Shown: positions 14,950-23,022 of the stretch, one piece after another | How the letters are laid out: every line of letters starts with the position of its first letter | How positions within the stretch are numbered: the stretch's first letter is position 1 | From: an uncultured Clostridia bacterium | GTDB taxonomy: Bacteria; Bacillota; Clostridia; TANB77; CAG-508 | DNA length: 28,822 nt | Assembly (NCBI GenBank): GCA_934149155.1 | Contig: CAKPDZ010000012.1 | Coordinates: 1 to 28,822, forward strand | Direction of reading: 5' to 3' | Program-made: the position numbers and the translations under genes | Notes under the pieces: model-generated | Seen by the model: the letters and a program-made list of their open reading frames with translations, nothing else | What the model was told of the DNA's origin: nothing | The model's database searches: none

Positions 14950-15555
14950 ATGAAAATGAAAAAAGGCTCTGTTGTAATTTATGTATTAGCATTAATGCTA
15001 GTAACAGCTGGATATTGGGCATATTTATCAAACGAAACTAAAACTATAGAAACTGTTAGTAGTGAAAATCAAAATACAACAGATGAACATCTAGGAGATG
15101 CGACACTTGTTAATAGTAATGATGTTACAAATGAAACTACTAATAATGAGAATGAATCAGAAACGAATACAACCAATACCACAACAACTTATTCTGAAGC
15201 GACTAAAACAGATGACTATTTTCAAGAGTCAAAATTATCAAGAGATACGATGTATTCACAAACACTGGAAACATATCAGAAGATGTTAGATAATTCAAAT
15301 GTTTCTGAAGAGCAAAAAGCAATTGTAACACAAGAGATTACTAAATTAAATCAAGAAAAAAATGCAATAATGATAAGTGAGAATTTATTATCAACTAAAG
15401 GATTTGAAAAATGTGTGATTTTTGTGAATGTTGACAGTATAAGTGTAATTATTGGAAAAGAAGAATTAAAACAGGATGAAATCGCTCAAATTCAAAATAT
15501 TGTTTCAAGAGAAATGAATGCTAAAGTTGAAAATATACATATAATGACAAAATAA
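14950..15555 (+). CDS. spoIIIAH: Stage III sporulation protein AH
   Basis: Begins immediately after the spoIIIAG stop, behind TGGGGGTG. The 201 residues have an N-terminal anchor (SVVIYVLALMLVTAGYWAYL), a low-complexity Asn/Thr/Glu linker (~residues 35-85) and the conserved C-terminal ring domain: LSRDTMYSQTLETYQKML, QKAIVTQEITKLNQEKNAIM, KGFEKCVIFVNVDSISVII and IVSREMNAKVENIHI. SpoIIIAH binds forespore SpoIIQ across the intermembrane space. No terminator is evident before the next promoter. Confidence 0.93.
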   Translation: MKMKKGSVVIYVLALMLVTAGYWAYLSNETKTIETVSSENQNTTDEHLGDATLVNSNDVTNETTNNENESETNTTNTTTTYSEATKTDDYFQESKLSRDTMYSQTLETYQKMLDNSNVSEEQKAIVTQEITKLNQEKNAIMISENLLSTKGFEKCVIFVNVDSISVIIGKEELKQDEIAQIQNIVSREMNAKVENIHIMTK

Positions 15556-15558
15556 GGT

Positions 15559-15587
15559 TTGCAAAAAGCTATATAAAATGGTATAAT
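15559..15587 (+). promoter_or_regulatory. Vegetative-type promoter for the nicotinamidase-like gene
   Basis: TTGCAA at 15559-15564 and TATAAT at 15582-15587 are 17 bp apart, with TGG directly before the -10 (extended -10). It starts four bases after the spoIIIAH stop. Confidence 0.75.
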
Positions 15588-15650
15588 GGTAAATGTAACT
15601 ATTGTAGAAGATTTGCAAGAGTGTATCTTGTAAGAAGGAGGACTTTCAAA

Positions 15651-16571
15651 ATGAAAACCAAATATGAAGAAATCGTTAATGTGGAAAGAATAGGAGAAAA
15701 AGGAGTGACAGATATATCTGGAGTGCTTTCTTTAGCTAAAAGAGAAAGAATACGGACAGCTAGCCAAGATAAAGTAAGAAGAATGCTTTTATGCATAGAC
15801 ATGCAGAAAGATTTTATGGAAGGAGGTACTGTACCTGTACCAAATTCTAAAAGAGATGTAGAAAACATTACACGTTTTATTTATAATAATATGGAAAACA
15901 TTACACAAATTATTTGTAGCATGGATGCACATATTAGAGAACAGATTTTTCACCCATGCTGGTGGGTAAATAAAAAAGGTGAAAATCCAGAACTATATAC
16001 AAAAATTACATATGAAGATGTAATTAATGGAAAGTGGAGAACTGCCAATATGAAATGTTCGAAAAAGAGCAAAAAGTATTTGAAAAAGTTAGAAGAAAGT
16101 GGTAAAAAGAAATTATGTGTATGGCCATATCACTGCTTGAGAGGAACAGATGGATACACTCTTGAAAATGAGTTTGCTAAGATGATACGTTTTCATTCTT
16201 TGGTTAGAATAACTAATTCTGAAATTATACAAAAAGGGCAGGACAGATTTTCTGAAATGTATGGCGTTGTGAAACCAGAAGTAGTATCTGATGATACTGA
16301 AATCAATTTGGAATTTCTCAAGCTGTTCAGGAAGTATGATGAAATATACATCGTAGGAGAAGCAGCGAGTCATTGCGTTTTAGAAACAGTAATGCAGATT
16401 TGTGAATATTTCAAAGACAGACTTGATATTCTTTCAAAAATTAAGGTGTTAACTGATTGTACATCACCAATTAAAGGATTTGAAGAAGAAACAAATAGAA
16501 AATTTGATATGCTTAGAGATAACTATGGTATCAAATTTATGAAATCAACTGATGTGCAGATGGTAAATTAA
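15651..16571 (+). CDS. Nicotinamidase-like cysteine hydrolase (isochorismatase superfamily)
   Basis: GAAGGAGGAC fixes the start at ATG 15651 (an upstream ATG at 15621 has no site). The 306-residue protein shows catalytic Asp50 in LCIDMQKDFMEGGTVPVP, a metal triad D-x-H-x5-H in SMDAHIREQIFH with the same spacing as in PncA, WPYHC, and the nucleophile Cys in GEAASHCVLETV. These support amide hydrolysis of nicotinamide or a related compound in NAD salvage. It is longer than typical PncA (~200) because of a ~45-residue N-terminal extension and an extra Lys-rich segment (WRTANMKCSKKSKKYLKK), as in larger clostridial homologues. The precise substrate is open. Confidence 0.8.
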   Translation: MKTKYEEIVNVERIGEKGVTDISGVLSLAKRERIRTASQDKVRRMLLCIDMQKDFMEGGTVPVPNSKRDVENITRFIYNNMENITQIICSMDAHIREQIFHPCWWVNKKGENPELYTKITYEDVINGKWRTANMKCSKKSKKYLKKLEESGKKKLCVWPYHCLRGTDGYTLENEFAKMIRFHSLVRITNSEIIQKGQDRFSEMYGVVKPEVVSDDTEINLEFLKLFRKYDEIYIVGEAASHCVLETVMQICEYFKDRLDILSKIKVLTDCTSPIKGFEEETNRKFDMLRDNYGIKFMKSTDVQMVN

Positions 16572-16587
16572 GAATTTTGACAGTCGG

Positions 16588-16630
16588 AAAAGACTCTTTA
16601 AAGGCGTTTTGCTTTTAAAAAGTCTTTTCT
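16588..16630 (+). terminator. Intrinsic terminator after the hydrolase gene
   Basis: AAAAGACTCTTTAAA at 16588-16602 pairs with TTTAAAAAGTCTTTT at 16614-16628 with one mismatch; the loop is 11 bases and the 3' arm ends in T's. Confidence 0.85.
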
Positions 16631-16684
16631 TTTAATTATGATTAATAATTAAATAGTAGTTATAATTGCAACTAATTATAAAAA

Positions 16685-16839
16685 ATTTAGAAATTAATAA
16701 TATATTGTTTTTGAAATACCGCGTAAGCGACCAAATGAGTGAAACGAATGCGATATGGAGCAATCTACATACTATTATTTTTAATATGAAGATTGCGACA
16801 CCAAGGTATAAAAAAACAATATATTATTAATTTCTAAAT
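16685..16839. repeat. 155-bp palindromic intergenic element with 28-bp perfect terminal inverted repeats
   Basis: The arm 16685-16712 (starts ATTTAGAAATTAATAATATA, ends TTGTTTTT) is repeated as an exact reverse complement at 16812-16839. Just inside, ATACC at 16716-16720 pairs with GGTAT at 16805-16809, and GCAATCT 16760-16766 pairs with AGATTGC 16790-16796. The interior is more GC-rich (GCGTAAGCGACC) than the arms. No protein is encoded. It looks like a MITE-like or structured-RNA element. Confidence 0.75.
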
Positions 16840-16887
16840 ATACTATTCCATAATGTAACAACTTTTTATGAAAGTTTAGTGAAAATC

Positions 16888-16916
16888 TTGATTTAAAGCA
16901 GAAAATGTGATAATCT
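16888..16916 (+). promoter_or_regulatory. Probable rubrerythrin promoter
   Basis: TTGATT at 16888-16893 and TAATCT at 16911-16916 are 17 bp apart. An alternative -10 (GATAAT) overlaps at 16909. The match is moderate. Confidence 0.35.
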
Positions 16917-16945
16917 TAATTTATAAAAAATAGGAGGTAATTGTA

Positions 16946-17485
16946 ATGGAATTAAAAGGATCAAAGACAGAACAAAATTTAATGACTGCATTTGCAGGAG
17001 AATCACAAGCAAGAAATAAATACACATATTTTGCAAGTAAGGCAAAAAAAGAAGGATATGAGCAAATAGCTGCTATATTCCAAGAAACAGCTGATAATGA
17101 AAAAGAACATGCAAAAATGTGGTTTAAATTATTAAATGGTGGAGAAATTGGAACAACAGCAGAAAACTTACAAGCAGCTGCTGATGGAGAAAATTACGAA
17201 TGGACAGATATGTATGCAGAATTTGCTAAAACAGCAAAAGAAGAAGGATTTACAAGAATTGCATATTTGTTTGAAGAAGTAGCTAAAATAGAAAAAGAAC
17301 ATGAAGAAAGATATTTAAAATTATTAAACAATGTAAAAGATGGAAAAGTATTTGAAGCTGGAGAAGTTAAAATATGGAAATGTAGAAATTGCGGACATAT
17401 AGTTGTAGGAACATCTGCACCAGAGGTTTGTCCAGTATGTAGCCATCCAAAAGCATATTTTGAAATAAAAGCAGAAAATTATTAA
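16946..17485 (+). CDS. Rubrerythrin
   Basis: AGGAGG precedes the ATG. The 179-residue protein has an N-terminal ferritin-like four-helix domain with two ExxH iron motifs (FAGESQARNKY, ADNEKEHAKMW; EGFTRIAYLFEEVAKIEKEH) and a C-terminal rubredoxin-like iron site with CxxC pairs in WKCRNCGHIVVG and VCPVCSHPKAYF. It reduces hydrogen peroxide in anaerobes using electrons from rubredoxin or NADH systems. The length is normal and the gene stands alone between a palindromic element and a strong terminator. Confidence 0.97.
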   Translation: MELKGSKTEQNLMTAFAGESQARNKYTYFASKAKKEGYEQIAAIFQETADNEKEHAKMWFKLLNGGEIGTTAENLQAAADGENYEWTDMYAEFAKTAKEEGFTRIAYLFEEVAKIEKEHEERYLKLLNNVKDGKVFEAGEVKIWKCRNCGHIVVGTSAPEVCPVCSHPKAYFEIKAENY

Positions 17486-17494
17486 TAGATAAAT

Positions 17495-17530
17495 CTGTCA
17501 AAAAGGACAAAACTTTTTGACAGGCTTTAT
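17495..17530 (+). terminator. Intrinsic terminator after rubrerythrin
   Basis: CTGTCAAAAAG at 17495-17505 pairs perfectly with CTTTTTGACAG at 17513-17523, followed by GCTTTATTATTTTT. Confidence 0.9.
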
Positions 17531-17555
17531 TATTTTTATCTATAAATTAATATAA

Positions 17556-17740
17556 AGAATACTTTTAAATATAAACTTTTCATTCCATGTCTTGGCTTAC
17601 TACGAAACTTAAGAACTTCTAATTTGTTTTATGGCACCCTTCCACTCTCGTGAACTCTTTCCATAAAACTACATAGAAGTTCTAGAGTTTCTTCATGCAC
17701 ATTCGTCATTATATTCAAACTTTATATTTAAAAGTATTCT
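17556..17740. repeat. 185-bp hairpin element between rubrerythrin and the gerA-type gene
   Basis: AGAATACTTTTAAATATAAA at 17556-17575 is exactly inverted at 17721-17740. Nested pairings continue inward: GAAACTT 17604-17610 with GAGTTTC 17685-17691, AGAACTTCTA 17612-17621 with TAGAAGTTCT 17674-17683, and GTTTTATGG 17626-17634 with CCATAAAAC 17661-17669, leaving a 26-base loop. No open frame of interest lies within. The nested structure favours a structured RNA or foldback element over a simple terminator. Confidence 0.75.
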
Positions 17741-17769
17741 AATAAAACAATATTACTAGATATAAAATT

Positions 17770-17806
17770 AAAAAAACCTGTCAAATAGGTTTATCGTCTT
17801 TGACAG
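17770..17806 (-). terminator. Intrinsic terminator of the gerA-type gene, overlapping its stop codon
   Basis: On the minus strand CTGTCAAA (17806-17799) pairs with TTTGACAG (17785-17778) and seven T follow (plus-strand A 17770-17776). The stop TGA at 17783-17781 lies in the 3' arm. Confidence 0.8.
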
Positions 17807-19424
17807 ATTTCCATTTCATACTGATTTTTCCTTGAGCTTGTCTTTTCTTTGGTGAAATAAATCCTGCTCTGTATTCTTGTTTCCATACAGGAGGAACATA
17901 CATTCCATTACCTTTTGTATTAATATCTGGTGCAATAGGTATTGTATAAGGTAAGCCGAATGATTTTAGACTACAAATCATTGAAATGTATATAAATAGT
18001 CCTACGCCAATTCCTAAGAAACCAGCTGTAGCTCCGAGTGCTATAAACCAAAATCTAAAAATACGCACATGAAAACCAAAAGAAAAATCTGGAATAGCAA
18101 ATGAAGCAATACCAGCCATAGCTACTATAATTATAAGAGTAGAACTTACAAATCCAGCATTTACAGCAGCTTCACCTAAAATTAAAGCTCCTACAATACC
18201 AATAGATGAACCAATTAAAGAAGGAACTCTGAGACTAGCTTCTCTTATTAATTCAAATGATATTTCCATAAGTAAAATTTCAAAAATTATTGGAAATGGT
18301 ACATTTTCTCTTGATGCCAAAATTGAGAAAAGTAAAGGTGTTGGTAAAATTTCCTGATGAAAACTTGCTATAGCCATATAAACACCAGGCAATAATAATG
18401 TAATTAATGTTGCTAATATACGAATTCCACGCAAAAAATTTGCAAATAATGGTCTTAAATTTGTATCTTCAGGTGAAAATAAAAAATCTTCAATTGTAGC
18501 TGGCAAAATTAAAGCATATGGATTACCATTTACAAGTATAACAACTCTACCTTGAAATAAATATTTAGCACATTTATCAGGACGTTCAGTTGACAAAAGT
18601 TGAGGTATTCCAAAACCTTCATCTGATTCAATTAATTGCTCAAGTTGACCAGTAGAAAGTAATGAATCAACATCAAGATTACTAAGTCTATACCTAGCTT
18701 CAGCTACTAAATCATTATTAGCAATGTTTTTTAGATAGCAAACTCCACATTTTGTTTGGCTTATTTTACCAACAGGTATAGTTTCTATTATAAGATTTTC
18801 ATTATTTATAATACGTCTTATAATAGAAGTATTAGTTCTAAAATTTTCAACAAAACCTTCTTGAGGTCCTTTTATTACTGATTCGTTTTCAGGAGTGCTA
18901 ATACTACGTTGAGTGTAATTTTTAACATCAATATCAAATGCAATATTTAAAGTATCTATAAATAATAAGCAATCTCCCATATTAATTCCAGAATAAACAT
19001 CTTGAAAATCTTGAACCTTAGTTACACTATTTTGTGGTAATAAGCAATTATCAACATATTCTAGTAAATTTCCTTCAAATGGCTTGTTATATCTATGTTT
19101 TCCCATCATTAAAGATTTTAAAATAAAATCATTTATAGAAATTGAATCTACTAAGCCATCAATATAAATAATAAAACATTTATGGTTTTTATTATATGCA
19201 AACATATTAAATTCTCTTATTATAACATCAGGACAGATTAGAGTGTTATACTGACTTTTTAGAAAATCTAGATTTTCTTTAATGTTGCTAAAAACTTTAT
19301 AATTTTTCTGAGATGTTTCAGAAGATAAAGTACTTTGAGAATCAGAATTTGTGTTCATAATAGAAAAATTATAAATTTGAGGCGTATATTTAATTAACTT
19401 GTTAAAATAGTTTTTAAAATTCAT
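17781..19424 (-). CDS. GerA-family spore germination protein, A subunit (GerKA-like)
   Basis: The 547-residue protein has a soluble N-terminal region (~residues 1-300) and a membrane region with five or more helices, e.g. GIRILATLITLLLPGVYMAI and LGATAGFLGIGVGLFIYISM. Family signatures include LLPQNSVTKVQDFQDVYSGI, NMGDCLLFID, ETIPVGKISQTKCGVCYL, PQLLSTERPDKCAKYLFQGR, LILPATIEDFLFSPED and ASFHQEILPTPLLFSI. This is the A subunit of inner-membrane germinant receptors that sense nutrients in dormant spores. B and C subunits are not adjacent, so it is an orphan A gene here. I chose ATG 19424; an upstream TTG at 19475 would add a hydrophobic Phe-rich leader, and neither has a clear ribosome site. 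Confidence 0.9.
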   Translation of the reverse strand: MNFKNYFNKLIKYTPQIYNFSIMNTNSDSQSTLSSETSQKNYKVFSNIKENLDFLKSQYNTLICPDVIIREFNMFAYNKNHKCFIIYIDGLVDSISINDFILKSLMMGKHRYNKPFEGNLLEYVDNCLLPQNSVTKVQDFQDVYSGINMGDCLLFIDTLNIAFDIDVKNYTQRSISTPENESVIKGPQEGFVENFRTNTSIIRRIINNENLIIETIPVGKISQTKCGVCYLKNIANNDLVAEARYRLSNLDVDSLLSTGQLEQLIESDEGFGIPQLLSTERPDKCAKYLFQGRVVILVNGNPYALILPATIEDFLFSPEDTNLRPLFANFLRGIRILATLITLLLPGVYMAIASFHQEILPTPLLFSILASRENVPFPIIFEILLMEISFELIREASLRVPSLIGSSIGIVGALILGEAAVNAGFVSSTLIIIVAMAGIASFAIPDFSFGFHVRIFRFWFIALGATAGFLGIGVGLFIYISMICSLKSFGLPYTIPIAPDINTKGNGMYVPPVWKQEYRAGFISPKKRQAQGKISMKWKSVKDDKPI

Positions 19425-19541
19425 ATTATTAATATTTGCAAAAAAGGAAAAAATATTCAAAAAACTTGAAAACAATATGTAAATAATATATAATTAAATT
19501 AGTGCAATTAAACTATAATTGTATCTTGCTAAGGAGGAAAT

Positions 19542-20667
19542 ATGAAAGATAAAATAGTAAGTTTTATACTTATTTTAATAGTAATAGCAATTATGGTTGC
19601 TATTGGAATTTTTGGCTATACAATATATAAAGAAATAATAGCAAGTGATGAAAATTTTATTTTAGACTTTCAAGGAATACGGAAATTTACTAAAAGAAAA
19701 TAATGATAATAAACAGGATACAATAGATACTAGTATAGATATATTTAATGGAATTGAGGATGGAACAAGTATTGCAAATCCAATTACAACTAATAATAAA
19801 AAATACAATCATTTATATGATCAATTAGATTCTACGGCAAAATTAATATATGATAAATTATATGAAAATAAAGAAAATTTAAAAACAGGAACATTTAGAA
19901 TAGATTTTGGTAATCAATTTCAGACACTTTTGTCACAAAGCAATGGAGAAAAAGAATTAAAACAAAAATATCAATCAGCAATAGAAGTGTTGATATATGA
20001 GAATCCAGAAATTTTTTATTTAGATGCAACAAAAATGTTCATAAATATTGAAAAAACAACCAAATTAACTAGTACAAAATATAATGTGTATATGGATAGT
20101 GGTAATAAAGTAAATTATTTGGCTGATGGACTTTCAGGTAAAGAAGATATTGATACATATCAGTTAAAAATTGAAAAAGTCAGAGATTATATAGTTTCTA
20201 AAGTAAATGGAAAAAGTGATTATGATAAAATTAAAATGATACATGATTATTTAAGAGATACTATAGAATATGATTCAACATTGTCAAAAAGTAATATATA
20301 TGATATATACGGTGCGTTGGTATTAAGGGAATGTGTGTGTGAAGGATATGCAAAGTCATTTCAATATTTAATGAATGAAGTTGAAATTGATAATGTTATA
20401 GTAATAGGAACAGGAACTAATAGTAAGGGAAAAACTGAAAATCATGCATGGAATTATGTTTTGCTAGATAATAATTGGTATGCTATAGATGTTACCTGGG
20501 ATGATCCAATTTTAATTGGTGAAGGAAAGATGCCGGAAGAATCAAAATATAAATATTTCTTAAAGGGTGCAAATACAATGAATCAAAACCACGTGCCATC
20601 AGGGAAATTTACAGATGCAGGACAAACATTTCAGTATCCAGTGCTAAGTGTAGAAGATTATAAGTAA
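19542..20667 (+). pseudogene. Membrane-anchored transglutaminase-like protein, frameshifted
   Basis: AAGGAGGAAA precedes the ATG at 19542. The first frame encodes an anchor (KIVSFILILIVIAIMVAIGI) and ends in TAA at 19698-19700. The next frame is open from 19666 and gives EYGNLLKENNDNK, then the main body to 20667. Reading CAAGGAATAC as CAAGAATAC (one G fewer, ~19673) restores one protein of about 375 residues. The C-terminal part has the transglutaminase/protease fold triad: Cys in RECVCEGYAKSFQYL, His in ENHAWNYVLL, Asp in YAIDVTWDDP. Such secreted proteins act as peptidases or cross-linkers at the cell surface. Everything except the frameshift looks intact, so a recent mutation or an assembly error is likely. 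Confidence 0.8.
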
Positions 20668-20687
20668 GAATAAGAAAGGGTGAGAAG

Positions 20688-21792
20688 ATGTTAGAATTAG
20701 AGGAGAATTCAAGAAAGTTGGAAATGTTAAAAGAAAAAATAGAAAGTTTAGGTGAGTCTCTTTGACATAGAAGGAATAGACAAAGAATTAAAACAATTAG
20801 AAGAACAAACAGTACAAGAGGGATTTTGGCAACAAGATTCAATTGAAACAGGCAAAATATTATCAAAAATAAAACAAATAAAAAACAAAGTAGTAAAATA
20901 TAAAAAAGTAAAACAAGAGGTAATAAATTTACAAGAACTAACAGAATTAGCAAATTTAGAAAGTGATGAAGAAGTAGCAAGAGATATATTAAAATCAACC
21001 ACAAAATTGGAAGAAGATGTTGAAAAACTTCAACTTGAAACATTATTATCAGGAAAATATGATAAAAATAATGCAATATTAACATTACATCCAGGTGCAG
21101 GAGGAACAGAGTCACAAGATTGGGCAGAAATGTTATATAGAATGTATGTTAGATGGGCAAATAAAAATGGATATGAAGTAAAAGAACTTGACTATCTAGA
21201 AGGAGAAGAAGCTGGAATAAAAAGTGTAACATTTGAAATAGTTGGCGAAAATGCTTATGGATATATGAAAGGAGAAATGGGTGTACATAGACTTGTAAGA
21301 ATTTCTCCATTTGATGCAGGTGGAAGAAGACATACATCTTTTGCATCATTAGAAGTTTTGCCAGAAATTACAGATGATATACAAATAGATATAAATCCGG
21401 ATGATTTAAGAGTTGATACTTATAGAGCTTCAGGCGCTGGGGGACAACATATAAATAAAACATCATCTGCTGTTAGAATTACACATATTCCAACAAACAC
21501 AGTAGTTGCCTGCCAATCAGAACGTTCACAAATTCAAAATAGAGAAACAGCAATGAAAATGTTAAAATCAAAACTCCTTAATTTGAAAGAAAAAGAACAA
21601 AAAGAAACTATTGATGAGTTAAAAGGAGAACAAAAAGATATTGCTTGGGGAAGTCAAATAAGATCATATGTATTTTGCCCATATACATTAGTGAAAGATC
21701 ATAGAACTAATTATGAAGTGGGAAATGTAGCAAGTGTAATGGATGGAAATATTGATGGTTTTATAGAAGCATTTTTAAAATGGAACATGTAA
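20688..21792 (+). CDS. prfB: Peptide chain release factor 2, with programmed +1 frameshift
   Basis: ATG 20688 follows AAAGGGTGAG. The first 25 codons end with CTT and then TGA at 20763-20765; shifting +1 at CTTTGAC continues with DIEGIDKELKQLEEQ to the stop at 21790-21792. The coding sequence is 20688-20762 joined to 20764-21792, 367 residues. An internal Shine-Dalgarno-like AGGTGAG lies just upstream of the shift site, and the TGA is codon 26, as in E. coli. SPFDAGGRRHTSFA contains the stop-recognition SPF, and SGAGGQHINKTSSAVR the GGQ that triggers peptide release. RF2 recognises UGA and UAA, and low RF2 favours the shift, giving autoregulation. Confidence 0.95.
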
Positions 21793-21807
21793 GATTTTCT
21801 AAAATAT

Positions 21808-21853
21808 AATAATAGTAATGGTATTTAAATAAATACTGTTGCTATTATTTTTT
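21808..21853 (+). terminator. Intrinsic terminator after prfB
   Basis: AATAATAG at 21808-21815 pairs with CTATTATT at 21842-21849; further pairing (GTATTT/AAATAC) extends the stem, and T's follow. Confidence 0.8.
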
Positions 21854-21874
21854 ATACAAAGATGAGGTTTGAAC

Positions 21875-22840
21875 ATGGATACAATAGTAATTAAATTTGG
21901 AGGAAGCTCAGTGGCAGATAATGAGAAATTACAAACTGTTGCTAGTAAAACAATAAAATTATATGAACAAGAAAACAATATTGTTATTGTAGTATCTGCT
22001 CAAGGAAAAACAACAGATAAACTTATAAATGAAGCAGAAGAGTTGTCTTTAAAACCAAATTATAGAGAAATGGATGCATTATTAAGTGTAGGGGAGCAAA
22101 TAAGTGCCAGTAAATTAGCAATATTATTAAATTATTTAGGATATAAAGCAATATCACTTACAGGATGGCAAGCAGGAATTCATACAAATGAAGAAAATCA
22201 AAATGCAAAAATAGAATATATTAATACACAAAGGATTCAAAAAGAATTACGAGATGGAAAGATTGTTGTGGTTGCAGGTTTTCAAGGAATAGATAAAAAT
22301 AATAATATAACCACATTAGGAAGAGGTGGATCAGATACAACTGCAGTAGCATTAGCAGCAGCCTTACAAGCTAAACAATGTTATATTTATTCTGATGTTG
22401 ATGGAATATATACGGCTGATCCTAATAAGGTTGAACAAGCACAAAAACTAAAAAACATTTCTTATGAAGAAATGCATGCTTTGTCAAGCGAAGGTGCAAA
22501 AGTTTTACATGATAGATGTGTAGAAATGGCAGAACGAAATAATGTTCCAGTAATAACTGGTTCTACATTTAATGATAATTCTGGGACCGAAATAACGCAT
22601 AAATTAGAGGCGTCAGGAATAAAAAGTATTGTAAAAAAAGATGTTTCTAGAATTTCCGTTGTGGGTTTTGGAATTAGTTCTAGAGATGAAATTCTTAATA
22701 CTATACTAGATGTTGCTAATAAGAATAGTTTGGAGATTTTTAATATTGATATTAGTAGAACGAAAATTTCTATAGTTTTTAAAGAGATTATTAAAGATGA
22801 TTTTTTAAATGAGTTGCATAGGTTGCTGATATATAATTAA
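21875..22840 (+). CDS. Aspartate kinase, short form
   Basis: GATGAGG at 21861-21867 supports ATG 21875 rather than the TTG at 21869. The 321-residue protein has the amino acid kinase domain: VIKFGGSSVAD at the N-terminus, VVSAQGKTTDKL, TTLGRGGSDTTAVALAAAL and YIYSDVDGIYTADPNKV. It phosphorylates aspartate in the first step of lysine, threonine, methionine and diaminopimelate synthesis. Usual aspartokinases have ~400 residues with two ACT domains; here only one ACT-like region follows (ISVVGFGISSRDEILNTILD to the end, ~65 residues). The reduced regulatory part predicts altered feedback control. It lies between two terminator/promoter regions. Confidence 0.9.
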   Translation: MDTIVIKFGGSSVADNEKLQTVASKTIKLYEQENNIVIVVSAQGKTTDKLINEAEELSLKPNYREMDALLSVGEQISASKLAILLNYLGYKAISLTGWQAGIHTNEENQNAKIEYINTQRIQKELRDGKIVVVAGFQGIDKNNNITTLGRGGSDTTAVALAAALQAKQCYIYSDVDGIYTADPNKVEQAQKLKNISYEEMHALSSEGAKVLHDRCVEMAERNNVPVITGSTFNDNSGTEITHKLEASGIKSIVKKDVSRISVVGFGISSRDEILNTILDVANKNSLEIFNIDISRTKISIVFKEIIKDDFLNELHRLLIYN

Positions 22841-22921
22841 TATTTACAATTTATACATCAAATTTAATTGCAAATCACAAAAAATAAGTAAATAAAATTT
22901 CAAAAAAATGAAATAAAATAC

Positions 22922-22949
22922 TTGTAAAAAAGAAAAATATTGATATAAT
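22922..22949 (+). promoter_or_regulatory. Promoter of the phosphofructokinase gene
   Basis: TTGTAA at 22922-22927 and TATAAT at 22944-22949 are 16 bp apart, with TGA before the -10 (extended -10). Confidence 0.7.
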
Positions 22950-22960
22950 AAAGTAGAAAC

Positions 22961-22986
22961 AAATTTTACCAATATTGGTAAAATTT
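22961..22986. promoter_or_regulatory. 26-bp perfect palindrome in the pfk leader, candidate operator
   Basis: AAATTTTACCAAT at 22961-22973 is followed directly by its reverse complement at 22974-22986. It begins 11 bases after the -10, so it covers the early transcribed region. A repressor bound here would block elongation or initiation. A short GGG-GATA-CCC hairpin sits next to the ribosome site. Confidence 0.65.
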
Positions 22987-23022
22987 TAATAATTTTGGGG
23001 ATACCCGATAGGAGGAATTAAT

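Noticed and set aside
17556..17740. Retron msr-msd region
   Set aside because: The nested hairpin is suggestive, but no reverse transcriptase is encoded within the window.
22987..23015. Riboswitch in the pfk leader
   Set aside because: The leader is too short and only a three-pair GGG/CCC hairpin is visible beside the palindrome.
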